From assembly GCF_019249215.1 (NCBI RefSeq), contig NZ_JAESDI010000001.1, positions 332,431-396,430 of the forward strand: a DNA stretch of 64,000 nucleotides. Reading direction: 5' to 3'. Below are positions 11,077-20,637 of the stretch, in pieces (position 1 is the stretch's first letter; each line of letters starts with the position of its first letter). A program made the position numbers and the translations under genes. The stretch is from Alteromonas lipotrueae. GTDB taxonomy: Bacteria > Pseudomonadota > Gammaproteobacteria > Enterobacterales > Alteromonadaceae. The notes beneath the pieces are model-generated. The model did no database searches, had not been told where the DNA came from, and saw nothing but the letters and a program-made list of their open reading frames with translations.

Positions 11077-12390
11077 TTAGTCTATATTCACTAGTTCAAC
11101 GGCTAATGTCGATGGCATGGTGTTTAAGGTAACCACCTTCTGATGTACTACCAACGCAACCACCTCATCATCTAAAAAGAGTATAGGCACTTCGGCTCTC
11201 TCCCACGTAGGGACTTTCCATTGCTTAAACCAATCTTTAAGTAACTTAGATACCTGTGCACGTTTTGGCTTTACACGAAGTCCCTTCACGCCAGTTTTAA
11301 TCGTTACTGTGCCTAATGCGTTATTCACCACCCTTAAGGTTAGTGGTTCATTCAACCAATACAATTCGGTGTCGACGCTATTTGTGATATCCATGGTTTG
11401 CGGTATGTGAGTGTTGCGCCTTGATAACCAATAAAGGTCGTTATTGAACCTTGCTAGCTTCCCCCAAGAAAACGACACTTCAGGCGTAGCATCTTGGTTC
11501 GCCGTTAGCATATTTTCTATTTGCGTTAGTTGTGCTTGAGAAGGTAGCAACGCCGATTGCTTTGAAAACCATTGACGCAGTACGGCTCGTTGCCAGTTTT
11601 TAGACAAGGTAAGCAACTCAGCGCCTTTTAACTGGGTATCTGTTTCTAAGTACTGACTAAGATATACTTCAGCTTGTTCCGTTACTAAAGCCGTTTGCTC
11701 AGCACACAACTGGGCACTTCTTAATGCGGTTTTAGACAGCTGTGGCCATCGCTTAGATAACGCAGGGATAATTTGATTGCGAAGGAAATTACGATCATAG
11801 CGATTATCTGCATTTGACTCATCGTCAACCCACTGTAAATCAAGTCGAGTCGCGGCATTAACGATATCCTCTTTTTGAAGTGATAACATCGGTCGAACGG
11901 TAAATATTCCATTTCGCCATTGATACGCGCCCATGCCTGCTAGCCCTTGTGGCCCCGAACCGCGCTTTAACTGCAACAGTACAGTTTCTAGCTGATCTTC
12001 AGCGTGTTGCCCTAAAAAGAGTACCCCATTGTGGGCATGGCAAAACTCATGTAGCACTTTATAACGGGCATCTCTGGCTTCAGCTTCAAGGCTCTTACGA
12101 GCGCCATCGTCGACGGTTATGCAAAAATGCGTAAGCGGAATCGATAATTTTTCGCATTCAGATTGGCAGTGACTAAGCCACGTATCGGCATTGTCGCTCA
12201 ACCCATGGTGTACATGAACGGCATGCACAGGTGTAGAGATTTGCTCGCGAAAGGCATGCAAGGCGTGAAGCAATAAAGAGGAGTCCACCCCTCCGCTGTA
12301 AGCAACAACAAGAAGAGGTGGCGCTTCAAATGACGTGTTAGCAAGGGCTGCGGTGATAGACTCGCAGATGTGATCTATAATCTCACTCAC
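11077..12390 (-). CDS. tilS: tRNA(Ile)-lysidine synthase
   Basis: TilS adds lysine to C34 of tRNA-Ile(CAU), changing both its codon and amino acid identity. The 437-residue protein has the PP-loop ATP motif YSGGVDSS (31-38), the N-ATPase core with HHGLSDNADTW and LGQHAEDQLETVLLQLKRG, and the linker plus C-terminal TilS domains found in gammaproteobacteria. It follows accA in the same direction, as in E. coli, with a 31-base gap, so co-transcription is likely. Confidence 0.97.
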   Translation of the reverse strand: MSEIIDHICESITAALANTSFEAPPLLVVAYSGGVDSSLLLHALHAFREQISTPVHAVHVHHGLSDNADTWLSHCQSECEKLSIPLTHFCITVDDGARKSLEAEARDARYKVLHEFCHAHNGVLFLGQHAEDQLETVLLQLKRGSGPQGLAGMGAYQWRNGIFTVRPMLSLQKEDIVNAATRLDLQWVDDESNADNRYDRNFLRNQIIPALSKRWPQLSKTALRSAQLCAEQTALVTEQAEVYLSQYLETDTQLKGAELLTLSKNWQRAVLRQWFSKQSALLPSQAQLTQIENMLTANQDATPEVSFSWGKLARFNNDLYWLSRRNTHIPQTMDITNSVDTELYWLNEPLTLRVVNNALGTVTIKTGVKGLRVKPKRAQVSKLLKDWFKQWKVPTWERAEVPILFLDDEVVALVVHQKVVTLNTMPSTLAVELVNID

Positions 12391-12421
12391 TTGCTATGCT
12401 CATTCTACTCGCTTCGTTTAA

Positions 12422-13378
12422 CTAGCAGTAGCCAAAAGACATAAGGCGTTGATAACGCTCTTCCATCAAGTCAGCGGTATCTAAGCTTTTAAGTTGACTT
12501 AATTGCTGTTTAAGCACCGCTTTTAAGTTCGCAGCCATGCTAGTGTGGTCACGATGAGCGCCGCCCAGCGGCTCTTCAACAATACTATTAATTAGTCCAA
12601 GCTCTTTAATCTGGCCGGCACTTACGCCCATTGCTTCTGCAGCTAATGGTGCTTTTTCTGCACTTTTCCACAAAATAGACGCACAACCTTCTGGCGAAAT
12701 CACCGAGTACGTTGAGTATTGCAGCATGTTCACACGATCGCCAACCCCAATAGCAAGCGCACCACCAGAACCACCTTCACCAATAACGGTACAAATGATT
12801 GGCACCGTAAGCTCAGCCATTTCAAACAGATTTTTCGCGATAGCCTCACTTTGACCGCGCTCTTCCGCGCCCACACCTGGGTACGCCCCTGGGGTATCGA
12901 TAAAGGTAATAATTGGTAAATTGAAACGCTCTGCCATTTTCATCAAACGCAGTGCTTTACGATAACCTTCAGGTTTAGGCATACCAAAGTTACGCTTAAT
13001 TTTTTCGTTGGTGTCACGCCCTTTCTGATGACCAATCACCATCACAGGTTGGCCATCAAGCATAGCTGGACCACCAAGAATGGCCTTGTCATCGGCAAAT
13101 GCCCTATCGCCCGCTAGTTCATCGAAGTCGGTAAAAATACGCGGGATGTAGTCTAGCGTATAAGGGCGCATAGGGTGGCGAGCCAGTTGCGATACTTGCC
13201 ACGCGCCTAAGTCAGAAAAAATCTTTTTTGTTAGCTCTGCGCTTTTACCGCGCAGCTTGTTAATATCTTCTTCAATACCAACATCGAATTCACCGCCTTG
13301 ATTTACTAACCTAAGCTCTTCAATTTTTGCTTCTAATTCGGCTATCGGCTGTTCAAAGTCCAAAAACTGTATACTCAT
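12422..13378 (-). CDS. accA: acetyl-CoA carboxylase carboxyltransferase subunit alpha
   Basis: AccA with AccD transfers the carboxyl group from biotin-AccB to acetyl-CoA, the first step of fatty acid synthesis. I chose the ATG giving [18 protein letters not shown] (13378), which yields 318 residues, as in E. coli (319); the frame is open 12 codons further upstream. Diagnostic segments are [20 protein letters not shown] and the glycine-rich [12 protein letters not shown]. It follows dnaE by 68 bases, the standard dnaE-accA pair. Confidence 0.98.
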   Translation of the reverse strand: MSIQFLDFEQPIAELEAKIEELRLVNQGGEFDVGIEEDINKLRGKSAELTKKIFSDLGAWQVSQLARHPMRPYTLDYIPRIFTDFDELAGDRAFADDKAILGGPAMLDGQPVMVIGHQKGRDTNEKIKRNFGMPKPEGYRKALRLMKMAERFNLPIITFIDTPGAYPGVGAEERGQSEAIAKNLFEMAELTVPIICTVIGEGGSGGALAIGVGDRVNMLQYSTYSVISPEGCASILWKSAEKAPLAAEAMGVSAGQIKELGLINSIVEEPLGGAHRDHTSMAANLKAVLKQQLSQLKSLDTADLMEERYQRLMSFGYC

Positions 13379-13446
13379 TGTATGTCCTATTCGTACTGCG
13401 CTTGTCAATGCCAACGCGAGATAGTCAATCTATCGAACTCTAACCA

Positions 13447-16400
13447 TTAATGGTAGAGGATTGAAACGGCTTTTTCTCCCAAACATTGTTTGAGATCGTG
13501 CAAAAGTTGATCTTCTGGTGTAACAAACCACCGTGCACCACACGTAATCAGTGCTTCTGCATCAGGATGCGTTACTAATAAATGCACCGGGCAACTTCCG
13601 CCTTTAAAGGCCTGCAAGATAGATTGCATTTGATTAATCTTTTTCGGTTCAAGCAACTGGGTTTCAACATTTAACGCCAATGCTCTCGCGTTTTTCTCCC
13701 GTGCCTGAACAATGTCCATTACATCACGGGCGGTGATTGTATTGCCCCCAGAGAAATCATCAAAGCTGACCTGTCCCTTTATAAGCAATATTTTGTCAGT
13801 TTCTAGCATAGATTCATACTGTTCGAAGGTATCTGGGAAAAAACGAGCGTCTATTCGCGCACTTTTATCATCGAGTGTGACAATAGCCCAGCGTCTTCCC
13901 CGCTTATTGGTCATTACCCTAACCCCAAGCACTAAGCCCACTGCATTAGCCATTTGTTCTTTGCCTGTGGGTTTTAAGTCAACCAATCTTCCATCAGTGT
14001 AATGCCTAATTTCTTCTACATATTGATTAATAGGGTGCCCCGTCAGGTATAGACCTAAGGTATCTTTTTCACCTTCCAACCAGACTTTTTCTGGCCATAA
14101 CGGAACATCGGCAAAGGCTTGCTCTACTTCATCAGGCTCAGTAGTGAGCAACCCGAACATGTCCGACTGCCCAAACGATTCTGCTTTAGCATGCTGCCCC
14201 GCTGCCGCAATGGCGTCGGGAAGTGATGCCATTAGTGCAGCCCTGTGAGGACCTAAATTGTCTAGTGCGCCCGCAAGTACTAGCTTTTCTAGCACCCGTT
14301 TATTAACACGCTTAATATCAATCTTTGCGCAAAAATCGAATAAATCTTTAAACGCACCTTGATTCTCTCTGGCTTCGATAATCGCTTCAATAGGGCCTTC
14401 ACCCACCCCTTTGATAGCGCCAATGCCATACACAATTCTACCTTTCTCATCCACGGTAAACTTATGTTTACCCGCATTTAAGTCAGGGGGCAATAATTCA
14501 AGACCCATTCGACTACATTCGTCAACCAAGGTAACGATTTTATCGGTATTGTCCATATCGGCCGACATTACCGCCGCCATAAATTCAGCAGGATAATGGG
14601 CTTTTAACCATAAGGTTTGATAAGACACCAAAGCATAGGCAGCAGAGTGAGATTTGTTGAAACCATAACCTGCGAATTTTTCAACCAAGTCGAAAATCTT
14701 CATCGCTAAGTCTGGATCGATGTTGTTGTTCTTCGAGCCTTCAGCGAACGCGCCACGTTGCTTTGCCATTTCCTCTGGCTTTTTCTTACCCATAGCACGA
14801 CGTAACAAATCGGCGCCACCTAGGGAATAGCCCGCCATTTCCTGCGCGATCTGCATTACTTGTTCTTGATACAAGATAATGCCGTAGGTAGGTTCTAGAA
14901 TTTCTTGCAAGCATTCGTGCTGATATTCAGCGTCTGGATACGAGATGGCTTCTCTGCCGTGCTTACGGTCGATAAAGTTATCTACCATGCCCGATTGCAA
15001 CGGCCCCGGTCTAAATAGTGCTACTAGTGCGATGATGTCTTCAAAGCTATCCGGCTTAAGACGTTTAATTAGCTCTTTCATACCGCGGGATTCTAACTGG
15101 AACACAGCGGTTGTTTCCGCATTTAGCAAGGTACGGAAGCTTTTTGCGTCCGCCAAAGGAATAGAGGTGATATCAATGTCGATCCCCTTCCCTTCCTTCA
15201 CCATATCAATGGCCCACTGGATAATGGTTAGCGTGCGCAATCCAAGGAAGTCGAACTTAACCAGTCCTGCAGTTTCAACATCGTTTTTATCGAACTGAGT
15301 AACGGGGTTATTACCTTCATCGTCGCAGTATAGTGGCGCAAAATCGGTAATGGTGGTAGGGGCAATAACCACACCACCAGCATGTTTACCGGCATTTCGC
15401 GTTACCCCTTCTAAAATACGCGCCATATCGATGAGGTCTTTAACCTCTTCGTCTTGTTCGTACACTTCGGGTAAACGAGGTTCGGCGGCAAACGCTTTTT
15501 CAAGGGTCATACCAGGGTCTGGTGGAATAAGCTTTGAAATACGGTCAACAAAGCCGTAGGGGTGACCTAATACACGCCCCACATCGCGTACTACGGCTTT
15601 TGCCGCCATCGTACCAAAGGTAATAATTTGCGATACCGCTTGGCGACCATAAAGTTCGGCCACGTGGTCGATAACTTCATCACGCCTATCCATGCAGAAA
15701 TCGACATCGAAATCCGGCATTGATACCCGTTCAGGGTTAAGGAATCGTTCGAAAAGCAAGTCGAATTCAAGCGGGTCGAGGTCGGTAATATCCAAGGCAT
15801 AAGCCACTAATGAACCCGCACCAGAACCACGACCTGGGCCTACTGGAATATTGTTATCTTTGCTCCATTGAATAAACTCCATTACGATAAGGAAGTAGCC
15901 AGGGAAACCCATTTGATTGATTACTTCTAACTCGATACGGAGTCTGTCGTCGTATTCGGGGCGTTTTTCTGCACGTACTTGTTCATCAGGAAATAAGAAC
16001 GCTAAACGGCGCTCAAGCCCTTCTTCTGAGACTTTTACCAAGAAATCTTCAGTGGTCATTCCGCCCGTAGGAAACTGGGGCAAAAAGTATTCGTCTAATC
16101 GTACCGTAACGTTGCATCGCTTAGCGATTTCAACCGTATTTTCTATCGCTTCAGGAATATCACTGAATAGCTCCACCATTTCTTCGCTGGTACGAAGGTA
16201 TTGCTGATCACTGTATCGCTTAGGCCTGCGTGTATCATCTAGCGTGTAACCGTCATGAATACATACCCGTATTTCGTGCGCGTCGTAACCTTCTTTGTCA
16301 ATGAAGCACACTTCATTGGTTGCCACAACGGGCAAACCTTCTCGCTCAGCAAATTCAACTGCGCGATGTAAATAATCTTCTTCTCCAGGCCGACCGGTAC

Positions 16401-16911
16401 GAATCAGTTCAAGATAAAACCTGTCCGGAAAATGGGTTTGATAAAAGGCTAGCGATTCTGCCAGCAAGCCGGTGTTGTTTTTCGTAAGTGCAACACCTAC
16501 ATCCCCTAGCTGGGCGCCAGAGAGAATGATAACCCCCTCTGCATGTTCTATCAGCCAGTCTTGGTCGATAACCGCTCTGTGCGCAAGATGACCTCGTAAA
16601 TAAGCCTTGGAAATAAGAACCGTAATATTCTTATAACCTTCGTTATTCATGGCAAGCAAGGTAAGGCGGAAAGGCTCATCGCCAAAGGCTTCATTGGTAA
16701 CCCAGAAATCGGTACCAATAATCGGTTTAATGCCAAGCCCATGTGCGCCAGAATAAAACTTTACCAAACCACACATATTCATTTGGTCGGTAATTGCCAC
16801 AGCTGGCATGTTGTACTCAGACACTTTGCCGAGTATGGGCTTAACCTTATTAAGCCCATCCATCATGGAATAATCGCTGTGTACGCGTAAATGAATAAAA
16901 GGCGAGGACAT
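13447..16911 (-). CDS. dnaE: DNA polymerase III subunit alpha
   Basis: This is the replicative polymerase subunit. The 1154 residues (E. coli 1160) start with a PHP domain ([13 protein letters not shown]), then a C-family polymerase core with catalytic aspartates in [10 protein letters not shown] (about residue 400), a helix-hairpin-helix region near [13 protein letters not shown] and beyond, and an OB-fold/tau-binding C-terminus. It starts 2 bases after the rnhB stop, so translation is probably coupled. It belongs to the lipid A-rnhB-dnaE-accA block. Confidence 0.98.
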   Translation of the reverse strand: MSSPFIHLRVHSDYSMMDGLNKVKPILGKVSEYNMPAVAITDQMNMCGLVKFYSGAHGLGIKPIIGTDFWVTNEAFGDEPFRLTLLAMNNEGYKNITVLISKAYLRGHLAHRAVIDQDWLIEHAEGVIILSGAQLGDVGVALTKNNTGLLAESLAFYQTHFPDRFYLELIRTGRPGEEDYLHRAVEFAEREGLPVVATNEVCFIDKEGYDAHEIRVCIHDGYTLDDTRRPKRYSDQQYLRTSEEMVELFSDIPEAIENTVEIAKRCNVTVRLDEYFLPQFPTGGMTTEDFLVKVSEEGLERRLAFLFPDEQVRAEKRPEYDDRLRIELEVINQMGFPGYFLIVMEFIQWSKDNNIPVGPGRGSGAGSLVAYALDITDLDPLEFDLLFERFLNPERVSMPDFDVDFCMDRRDEVIDHVAELYGRQAVSQIITFGTMAAKAVVRDVGRVLGHPYGFVDRISKLIPPDPGMTLEKAFAAEPRLPEVYEQDEEVKDLIDMARILEGVTRNAGKHAGGVVIAPTTITDFAPLYCDDEGNNPVTQFDKNDVETAGLVKFDFLGLRTLTIIQWAIDMVKEGKGIDIDITSIPLADAKSFRTLLNAETTAVFQLESRGMKELIKRLKPDSFEDIIALVALFRPGPLQSGMVDNFIDRKHGREAISYPDAEYQHECLQEILEPTYGIILYQEQVMQIAQEMAGYSLGGADLLRRAMGKKKPEEMAKQRGAFAEGSKNNNIDPDLAMKIFDLVEKFAGYGFNKSHSAAYALVSYQTLWLKAHYPAEFMAAVMSADMDNTDKIVTLVDECSRMGLELLPPDLNAGKHKFTVDEKGRIVYGIGAIKGVGEGPIEAIIEARENQGAFKDLFDFCAKIDIKRVNKRVLEKLVLAGALDNLGPHRAALMASLPDAIAAAGQHAKAESFGQSDMFGLLTTEPDEVEQAFADVPLWPEKVWLEGEKDTLGLYLTGHPINQYVEEIRHYTDGRLVDLKPTGKEQMANAVGLVLGVRVMTNKRGRRWAIVTLDDKSARIDARFFPDTFEQYESMLETDKILLIKGQVSFDDFSGGNTITARDVMDIVQAREKNARALALNVETQLLEPKKINQMQSILQAFKGGSCPVHLLVTHPDAEALITCGARWFVTPEDQLLHDLKQCLGEKAVSILYH

Positions 16912-16913
16912 AA

Positions 16914-17489
16914 TTATTGAATCTCTTGTAGTAGTGCCTTAACTGGTTTAAAGCTTTTGCGATAACCATCAATCACGCCATGGATGGCGAGTGCTTCAAA
17001 ATGCGCTTTTGTAGGGTAACCCTTATGGCCAGCAAAACCATATTCAGGATGCAATTCATCAAGTGCAAGCATGTCGTTGTCTCGCTCTACTTTGGCAATG
17101 ATGGAGGCGGCAGAAATTTCAGCGTGTAAGCTATCGCCTTTAACCACAGCTTCTGCAGCATAAGGCCAATCAGGCAAGCGATTGCCATCAACACGAACAA
17201 AGTCTGGCGTTACCGCTAAGCCTTCGACAGCACGCTTCATGGCTAACATGGTAGCATGGAGAATATTAAGGGTGTCGATTTCTTCTGGGGTGGCCCGCCC
17301 GATATGCCAGTAAAGTGCTTTCGCTTTTATTTCTGACGCTAACGCAATGCGTTTTTTTTCGCTGAGCTTTTTAGAGTCGGTTAACCCTACTATGGGGTTG
17401 GCTGGGTCGAGTATAACGGCGGCGGTTACCACATCCCCAACAAGTGGGCCTCTACCAACTTCATCTACGCCGGCTATTAACTTATGCAA
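16914..17489 (-). CDS. rnhB: ribonuclease HII
   Basis: RNase HII nicks RNA-DNA hybrids and single ribonucleotides in DNA. The 191-residue protein has the N-terminal signature GVDEVGRGP with catalytic Asp9 and Glu10, a third acidic residue in the VRVDGN region, and [16 protein letters not shown]. The first 8 bases overlap the end of lpxB, implying translational coupling. The order lpxB-rnhB-dnaE matches E. coli. Confidence 0.97.
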   Translation of the reverse strand: MHKLIAGVDEVGRGPLVGDVVTAAVILDPANPIVGLTDSKKLSEKKRIALASEIKAKALYWHIGRATPEEIDTLNILHATMLAMKRAVEGLAVTPDFVRVDGNRLPDWPYAAEAVVKGDSLHAEISAASIIAKVERDNDMLALDELHPEYGFAGHKGYPTKAHFEALAIHGVIDGYRKSFKPVKALLQEIQ

Positions 17490-18630
17490 ACAATTCCTCC
17501 ACTACAGCTTGTGCTGCTGTTTTATCAGCATTGCATTTTAGCGTATGGTGGAGGTCGGTGAAACGGGAAATTAAGTCAGTGTTGTCACTGTCGAAATAAG
17601 TAAGGGCATGCTGGCTTAATGTATCTGGGTTGACGTCTTCTTGGAGCAGTTCTGGCACTAACGCTTCGTTGGCCAACAAATTGGGTAAGGCGAAAAAAGG
17701 CGCTTTGTACAAACGCTGCATAATTCTATAAGTTATTGGCGACAATTTATACGCCACTACCATTGAGCGTTTGCACAACATGGCTTCAAGGGTAGCCGTA
17801 CCCGAGGCAAGCAATATAACATCACTGGCAATCATGGCGTCTCGAGACGTCCCCTCAGTAACATGAATAGGCAGTCTTTCAATGGCATTGTTCGCCTCTT
17901 TCAACATACTCTTAATTTGTTCAAGGCGATGCGTATTGGCAGCGGGAATGACAAATTCAATATCTGGTCGTTGCGCCGCAATCTTTTCCATGGTGTCGAT
18001 AAAAATAGGGAGGAGTGTATCTACCTCACCACGACGAGAACCGGGTAGTACAGCTAACACCGATTTTTCGATAGGTAGATTAAGTGTATTGCGCGAGGCT
18101 TGTTGGTCAGGCGTTAAAGCTATACCATCGGCCATGGTGTGACCGACGAAGGTATAGGGCACATCATATTTATCATAAACCTGCTGCTCGAAAGGAAACA
18201 AACCCAACACGCGGCCTGCGGCCTTAGCAATTTTATGCACCCGTTTTTCACGCCATGCCCAAATAGTTGGGCTAACGTAATGAATGGTTTTAACACCTTT
18301 GGATTTAAGTTCTTTTTCTACCCGCAGGTTAAAATCTGGGGCGTCTATACCAACAAAAATATCAGGCGGGTTCGCAGAGAAATGCGCGAGCAGCGCTTTT
18401 TTGACTTTTAAAATAGCGGGTAGATGGGACAGTACTTCAACTAACCCCATCACCGAAAGCGTTTCCATATCGAACAGGCTATGAAAACCTTGAGCCTGCA
18501 TGTTAGGTCCGCCTATCCCTTCAATAATTGCATCAGGGTATAAGCGTTTTAACTCACCAACCATGCCAGCAGCAAGCACATCACCAGATGGCTCGCCTGC
18601 CACCATTGCAATACGCAAAGGTTTACTCAT
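17482..18630 (-). CDS. lpxB: lipid-A-disaccharide synthase
   Basis: LpxB is a peripheral inner-membrane GT-B glycosyltransferase joining lipid X and UDP-diacylglucosamine to form the lipid A disaccharide. The 382-residue protein carries the N-terminal MVAGEPSGD motif, [14 protein letters not shown], and LPGSRRGEV in the second Rossmann half. [13 protein letters not shown] is the nucleotide-site loop. It follows lpxA and overlaps rnhB. Confidence 0.98.
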   Translation of the reverse strand: MSKPLRIAMVAGEPSGDVLAAGMVGELKRLYPDAIIEGIGGPNMQAQGFHSLFDMETLSVMGLVEVLSHLPAILKVKKALLAHFSANPPDIFVGIDAPDFNLRVEKELKSKGVKTIHYVSPTIWAWREKRVHKIAKAAGRVLGLFPFEQQVYDKYDVPYTFVGHTMADGIALTPDQQASRNTLNLPIEKSVLAVLPGSRRGEVDTLLPIFIDTMEKIAAQRPDIEFVIPAANTHRLEQIKSMLKEANNAIERLPIHVTEGTSRDAMIASDVILLASGTATLEAMLCKRSMVVAYKLSPITYRIMQRLYKAPFFALPNLLANEALVPELLQEDVNPDTLSQHALTYFDSDNTDLISRFTDLHHTLKCNADKTAAQAVVEELFA

Positions 18631-18669
18631 CTTATCGCTCTTTTTAACGGGCTCATGTTAACAGCTCAT

Positions 18670-19440
18670 TTATCTAATGATACCGCGCTCTGCGTTCTTT
18701 AAAAACTCAGTCATGAGTGCAACACCACTAGAACTTGCTTCTTGTGAAAAAAGGATGTCAACCGCCTCAGCCACCGTGTTACCTTCACGGTAAATAACTT
18801 TGTAGGCCCGCTTAATCGCAGCAATCTCATCTTTCTCAAAACCACGGCGGCGCAAACCTTCAGAGTTAATGCCTTGAGGTATATTCTTAGTACCGCTGAC
18901 CATCACAAAAGGAGGTGTATCACGAAGAATAATACCGCCAGCGCCTAAGAAAGCGTGAGCGCCAACTTTACAGAACTGATGAATACCTACTGCACCGCCC
19001 ACAATAACGAAGTCATCAATGTGAACATGTCCTGCCACAGCAACGTTATTGGCTAAAATAATATCATTACCCAGTACACAATCGTGGGCAACATGTGAAT
19101 TCACCATAAACAAGCAGCGAGAGCCAATAATCGTTTCACTGTTATCTTGTATAGTGCCACGGTGAACAGTCACCCCTTCACGGAACTCGTTGTCGTCACC
19201 GATAATAAGCTTAGTGGGTTCACCGGCATATTTTTTATCTTGGCAGTCTTCACCAATTGATGAAAATTGATAGAAGGTGTTATTTTTGCCAATGCGGGTG
19301 GTGCCGCGAACGACCACATGAGACTTCAATACGCATCCATCGCCAATTGTCACGTCGTCATCAACCACGCAAAATGGACCAATGGTGACGTTTTCGCCAA
19401 TAGATGCTTTATCTGAAATTACCGCAGTAGGATGGATCAC
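18670..19440 (-). CDS. lpxA: UDP-N-acetylglucosamine acyltransferase
   Basis: LpxA transfers 3-hydroxyacyl from ACP to UDP-GlcNAc, the first step of lipid A synthesis. The 256-residue protein is a left-handed beta-helix of hexapeptide repeats (MIHPTAVISDKASIGENVTI onward), with the catalytic His in VNSHVAHDC and a helical C-terminus. It starts one base after the fabZ stop. This compact fabZ-lpxA-lpxB layout is standard except that lpxD is missing upstream. Confidence 0.98.
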   Translation of the reverse strand: MIHPTAVISDKASIGENVTIGPFCVVDDDVTIGDGCVLKSHVVVRGTTRIGKNNTFYQFSSIGEDCQDKKYAGEPTKLIIGDDNEFREGVTVHRGTIQDNSETIIGSRCLFMVNSHVAHDCVLGNDIILANNVAVAGHVHIDDFVIVGGAVGIHQFCKVGAHAFLGAGGIILRDTPPFVMVSGTKNIPQGINSEGLRRRGFEKDEIAAIKRAYKVIYREGNTVAEAVDILFSQEASSSGVALMTEFLKNAERGIIR

Positions 19441-19441
19441 G

Positions 19442-19891
19442 TTACGCTATCTCTCTTATTGCACACATAAATTCTGCAACACAAACATTTTCGCCATCAA
19501 CAGTCGCTACGCCTTTGAATTTCCAAATGCCGCGTCTTTCTTTTACTAAAGCGATGTCGAATTCTAATTTATCACCAGGGACAACGGGACGTTTAAATCG
19601 TGCGTTGTCAATTCCTGCATATAGATACAATTTATCACTTTTACCCATGGTCTTAAAACCAAGAACGCCAGCAGCTTGTGCCATGGCTTCTAAAATAAGC
19701 ACACCTGGAAATATCGGGCGGCCTGGGAAATGGCCTGTAAAGCAAGGCTCATTAAAAGTGATATTCTTATATGCTTTAATTGATTCACCCAGAACGTAGT
19801 CTGTTACTCGATCAACCAACAGGAACGGGTATCTGTGAGGAAGTAACGACAGAATTTCCTGGATTTCTATGGTATTGAGTGAAGTGGTCAA
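19442..19891 (-). CDS. fabZ: 3-hydroxyacyl-ACP dehydratase FabZ
   Basis: FabZ dehydrates 3-hydroxyacyl-ACP during fatty acid elongation and competes with LpxA and LpxD for 3-hydroxyacyl-ACP. The 149-residue hotdog-fold protein has [14 protein letters not shown], with the catalytic His, and [19 protein letters not shown], with the catalytic Glu in the following LILEAMAQ helix. An AGGAGATAG-like ribosome site precedes the ATG. It now starts its transcription unit after the skp terminator. Confidence 0.98.
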   Translation of the reverse strand: MTTSLNTIEIQEILSLLPHRYPFLLVDRVTDYVLGESIKAYKNITFNEPCFTGHFPGRPIFPGVLILEAMAQAAGVLGFKTMGKSDKLYLYAGIDNARFKRPVVPGDKLEFDIALVKERRGIWKFKGVATVDGENVCVAEFMCAIREIA

Positions 19892-20000
19892 AAACTATCT
19901 CCTATAGTGCAAGCATGACCTAAAAACTGTTTCATGGTCACAAACTCGCCGTAAATTACTAAAACGGCGGCAACCATACGCTGTTAGGCGCAAAAAACAA

Positions 20001-20033
20001 ATCAGACCAACCCCTTTCGGGCGTTGGTCTGAT
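20001..20033 (-). terminator. terminator between skp and fabZ
   Basis: ATCAGACCAAC (20001-20011) pairs perfectly with GTTGGTCTGAT (20023-20033). On the minus strand the stem is followed by TTGTTTTTTG. It lies where lpxD is found in many gammaproteobacteria, so bamA-skp and fabZ-lpxA-lpxB are at least partly separated. Confidence 0.85.
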
Positions 20034-20065
20034 GAAATTAGCGAAAAATTGTAAGCATTACTGCC

Positions 20066-20581
20066 TTAGTTTACTTTGCTAACCTGCTCTAATACTTGCT
20101 CTGACATGTCGTATTGTTCTTTTACGAAAGGCGTTGCCGTTGCGTTAAGTACAATGTCATAACCTTGTTTAGCGGCAACTGAATCAATTGCTTGCTTGAT
20201 AAGGCTGAATAATTTGTTTTGTTCTTCGTTGCTACGACGCTGAATGTTTTGCTTAAGCGGTTGTGCTTTTTCTGCTAACTCTTCACGTACAGCCAACATT
20301 TTTTGCTCAAGTTCTTTCTTTTCTTGAGCGCTCATTGTTGCTGCATCCCGTTGTAGACGTTCTGCAAAGAACTGACCATCACGCTGAAGTTGATTCACTT
20401 CTTCGATACGGTCTTTAAACTCCATTTGAATGGCGTTTTGGATTTCAGCAGCTTGAGGCATAGCCTGAAAAATACCCTGAACGTCAACAACAGCAATTTT
20501 TTGTTCTGCCATTACTGAAGTACTAACTAGTGCGCTACCAAGCATTGCACCTGCAACAATATGTTTAACCAACTGTTTCAA
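20066..20581 (-). CDS. skp: periplasmic chaperone Skp/OmpH
   Basis: Skp is a trimeric jellyfish-shaped periplasmic chaperone that carries unfolded outer-membrane proteins to BamA. The 171-residue precursor has a Sec signal peptide ending near STSVMA, a beta core segment (QKIAVVDVQGIFQAMPQAA), a long charged coiled coil forming the tentacles, and a return beta segment (YDIVLNATATPFV). It follows bamA by 56 bases and ends at its own terminator. Confidence 0.95.
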   Translation of the reverse strand: MKQLVKHIVAGAMLGSALVSTSVMAEQKIAVVDVQGIFQAMPQAAEIQNAIQMEFKDRIEEVNQLQRDGQFFAERLQRDAATMSAQEKKELEQKMLAVREELAEKAQPLKQNIQRRSNEEQNKLFSLIKQAIDSVAAKQGYDIVLNATATPFVKEQYDMSEQVLEQVSKVN

Positions 20582-20637
20582 AAGGAACTCCTTTTATCCA
20601 TCTCTTTATCTGGGTGCCTAGGGCCCCGTTTAATATT

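Noticed and set aside
11066..11089. terminator at the tilS end
   Set aside because: The hairpin has no T-run on the minus strand and overlaps the stop codon.
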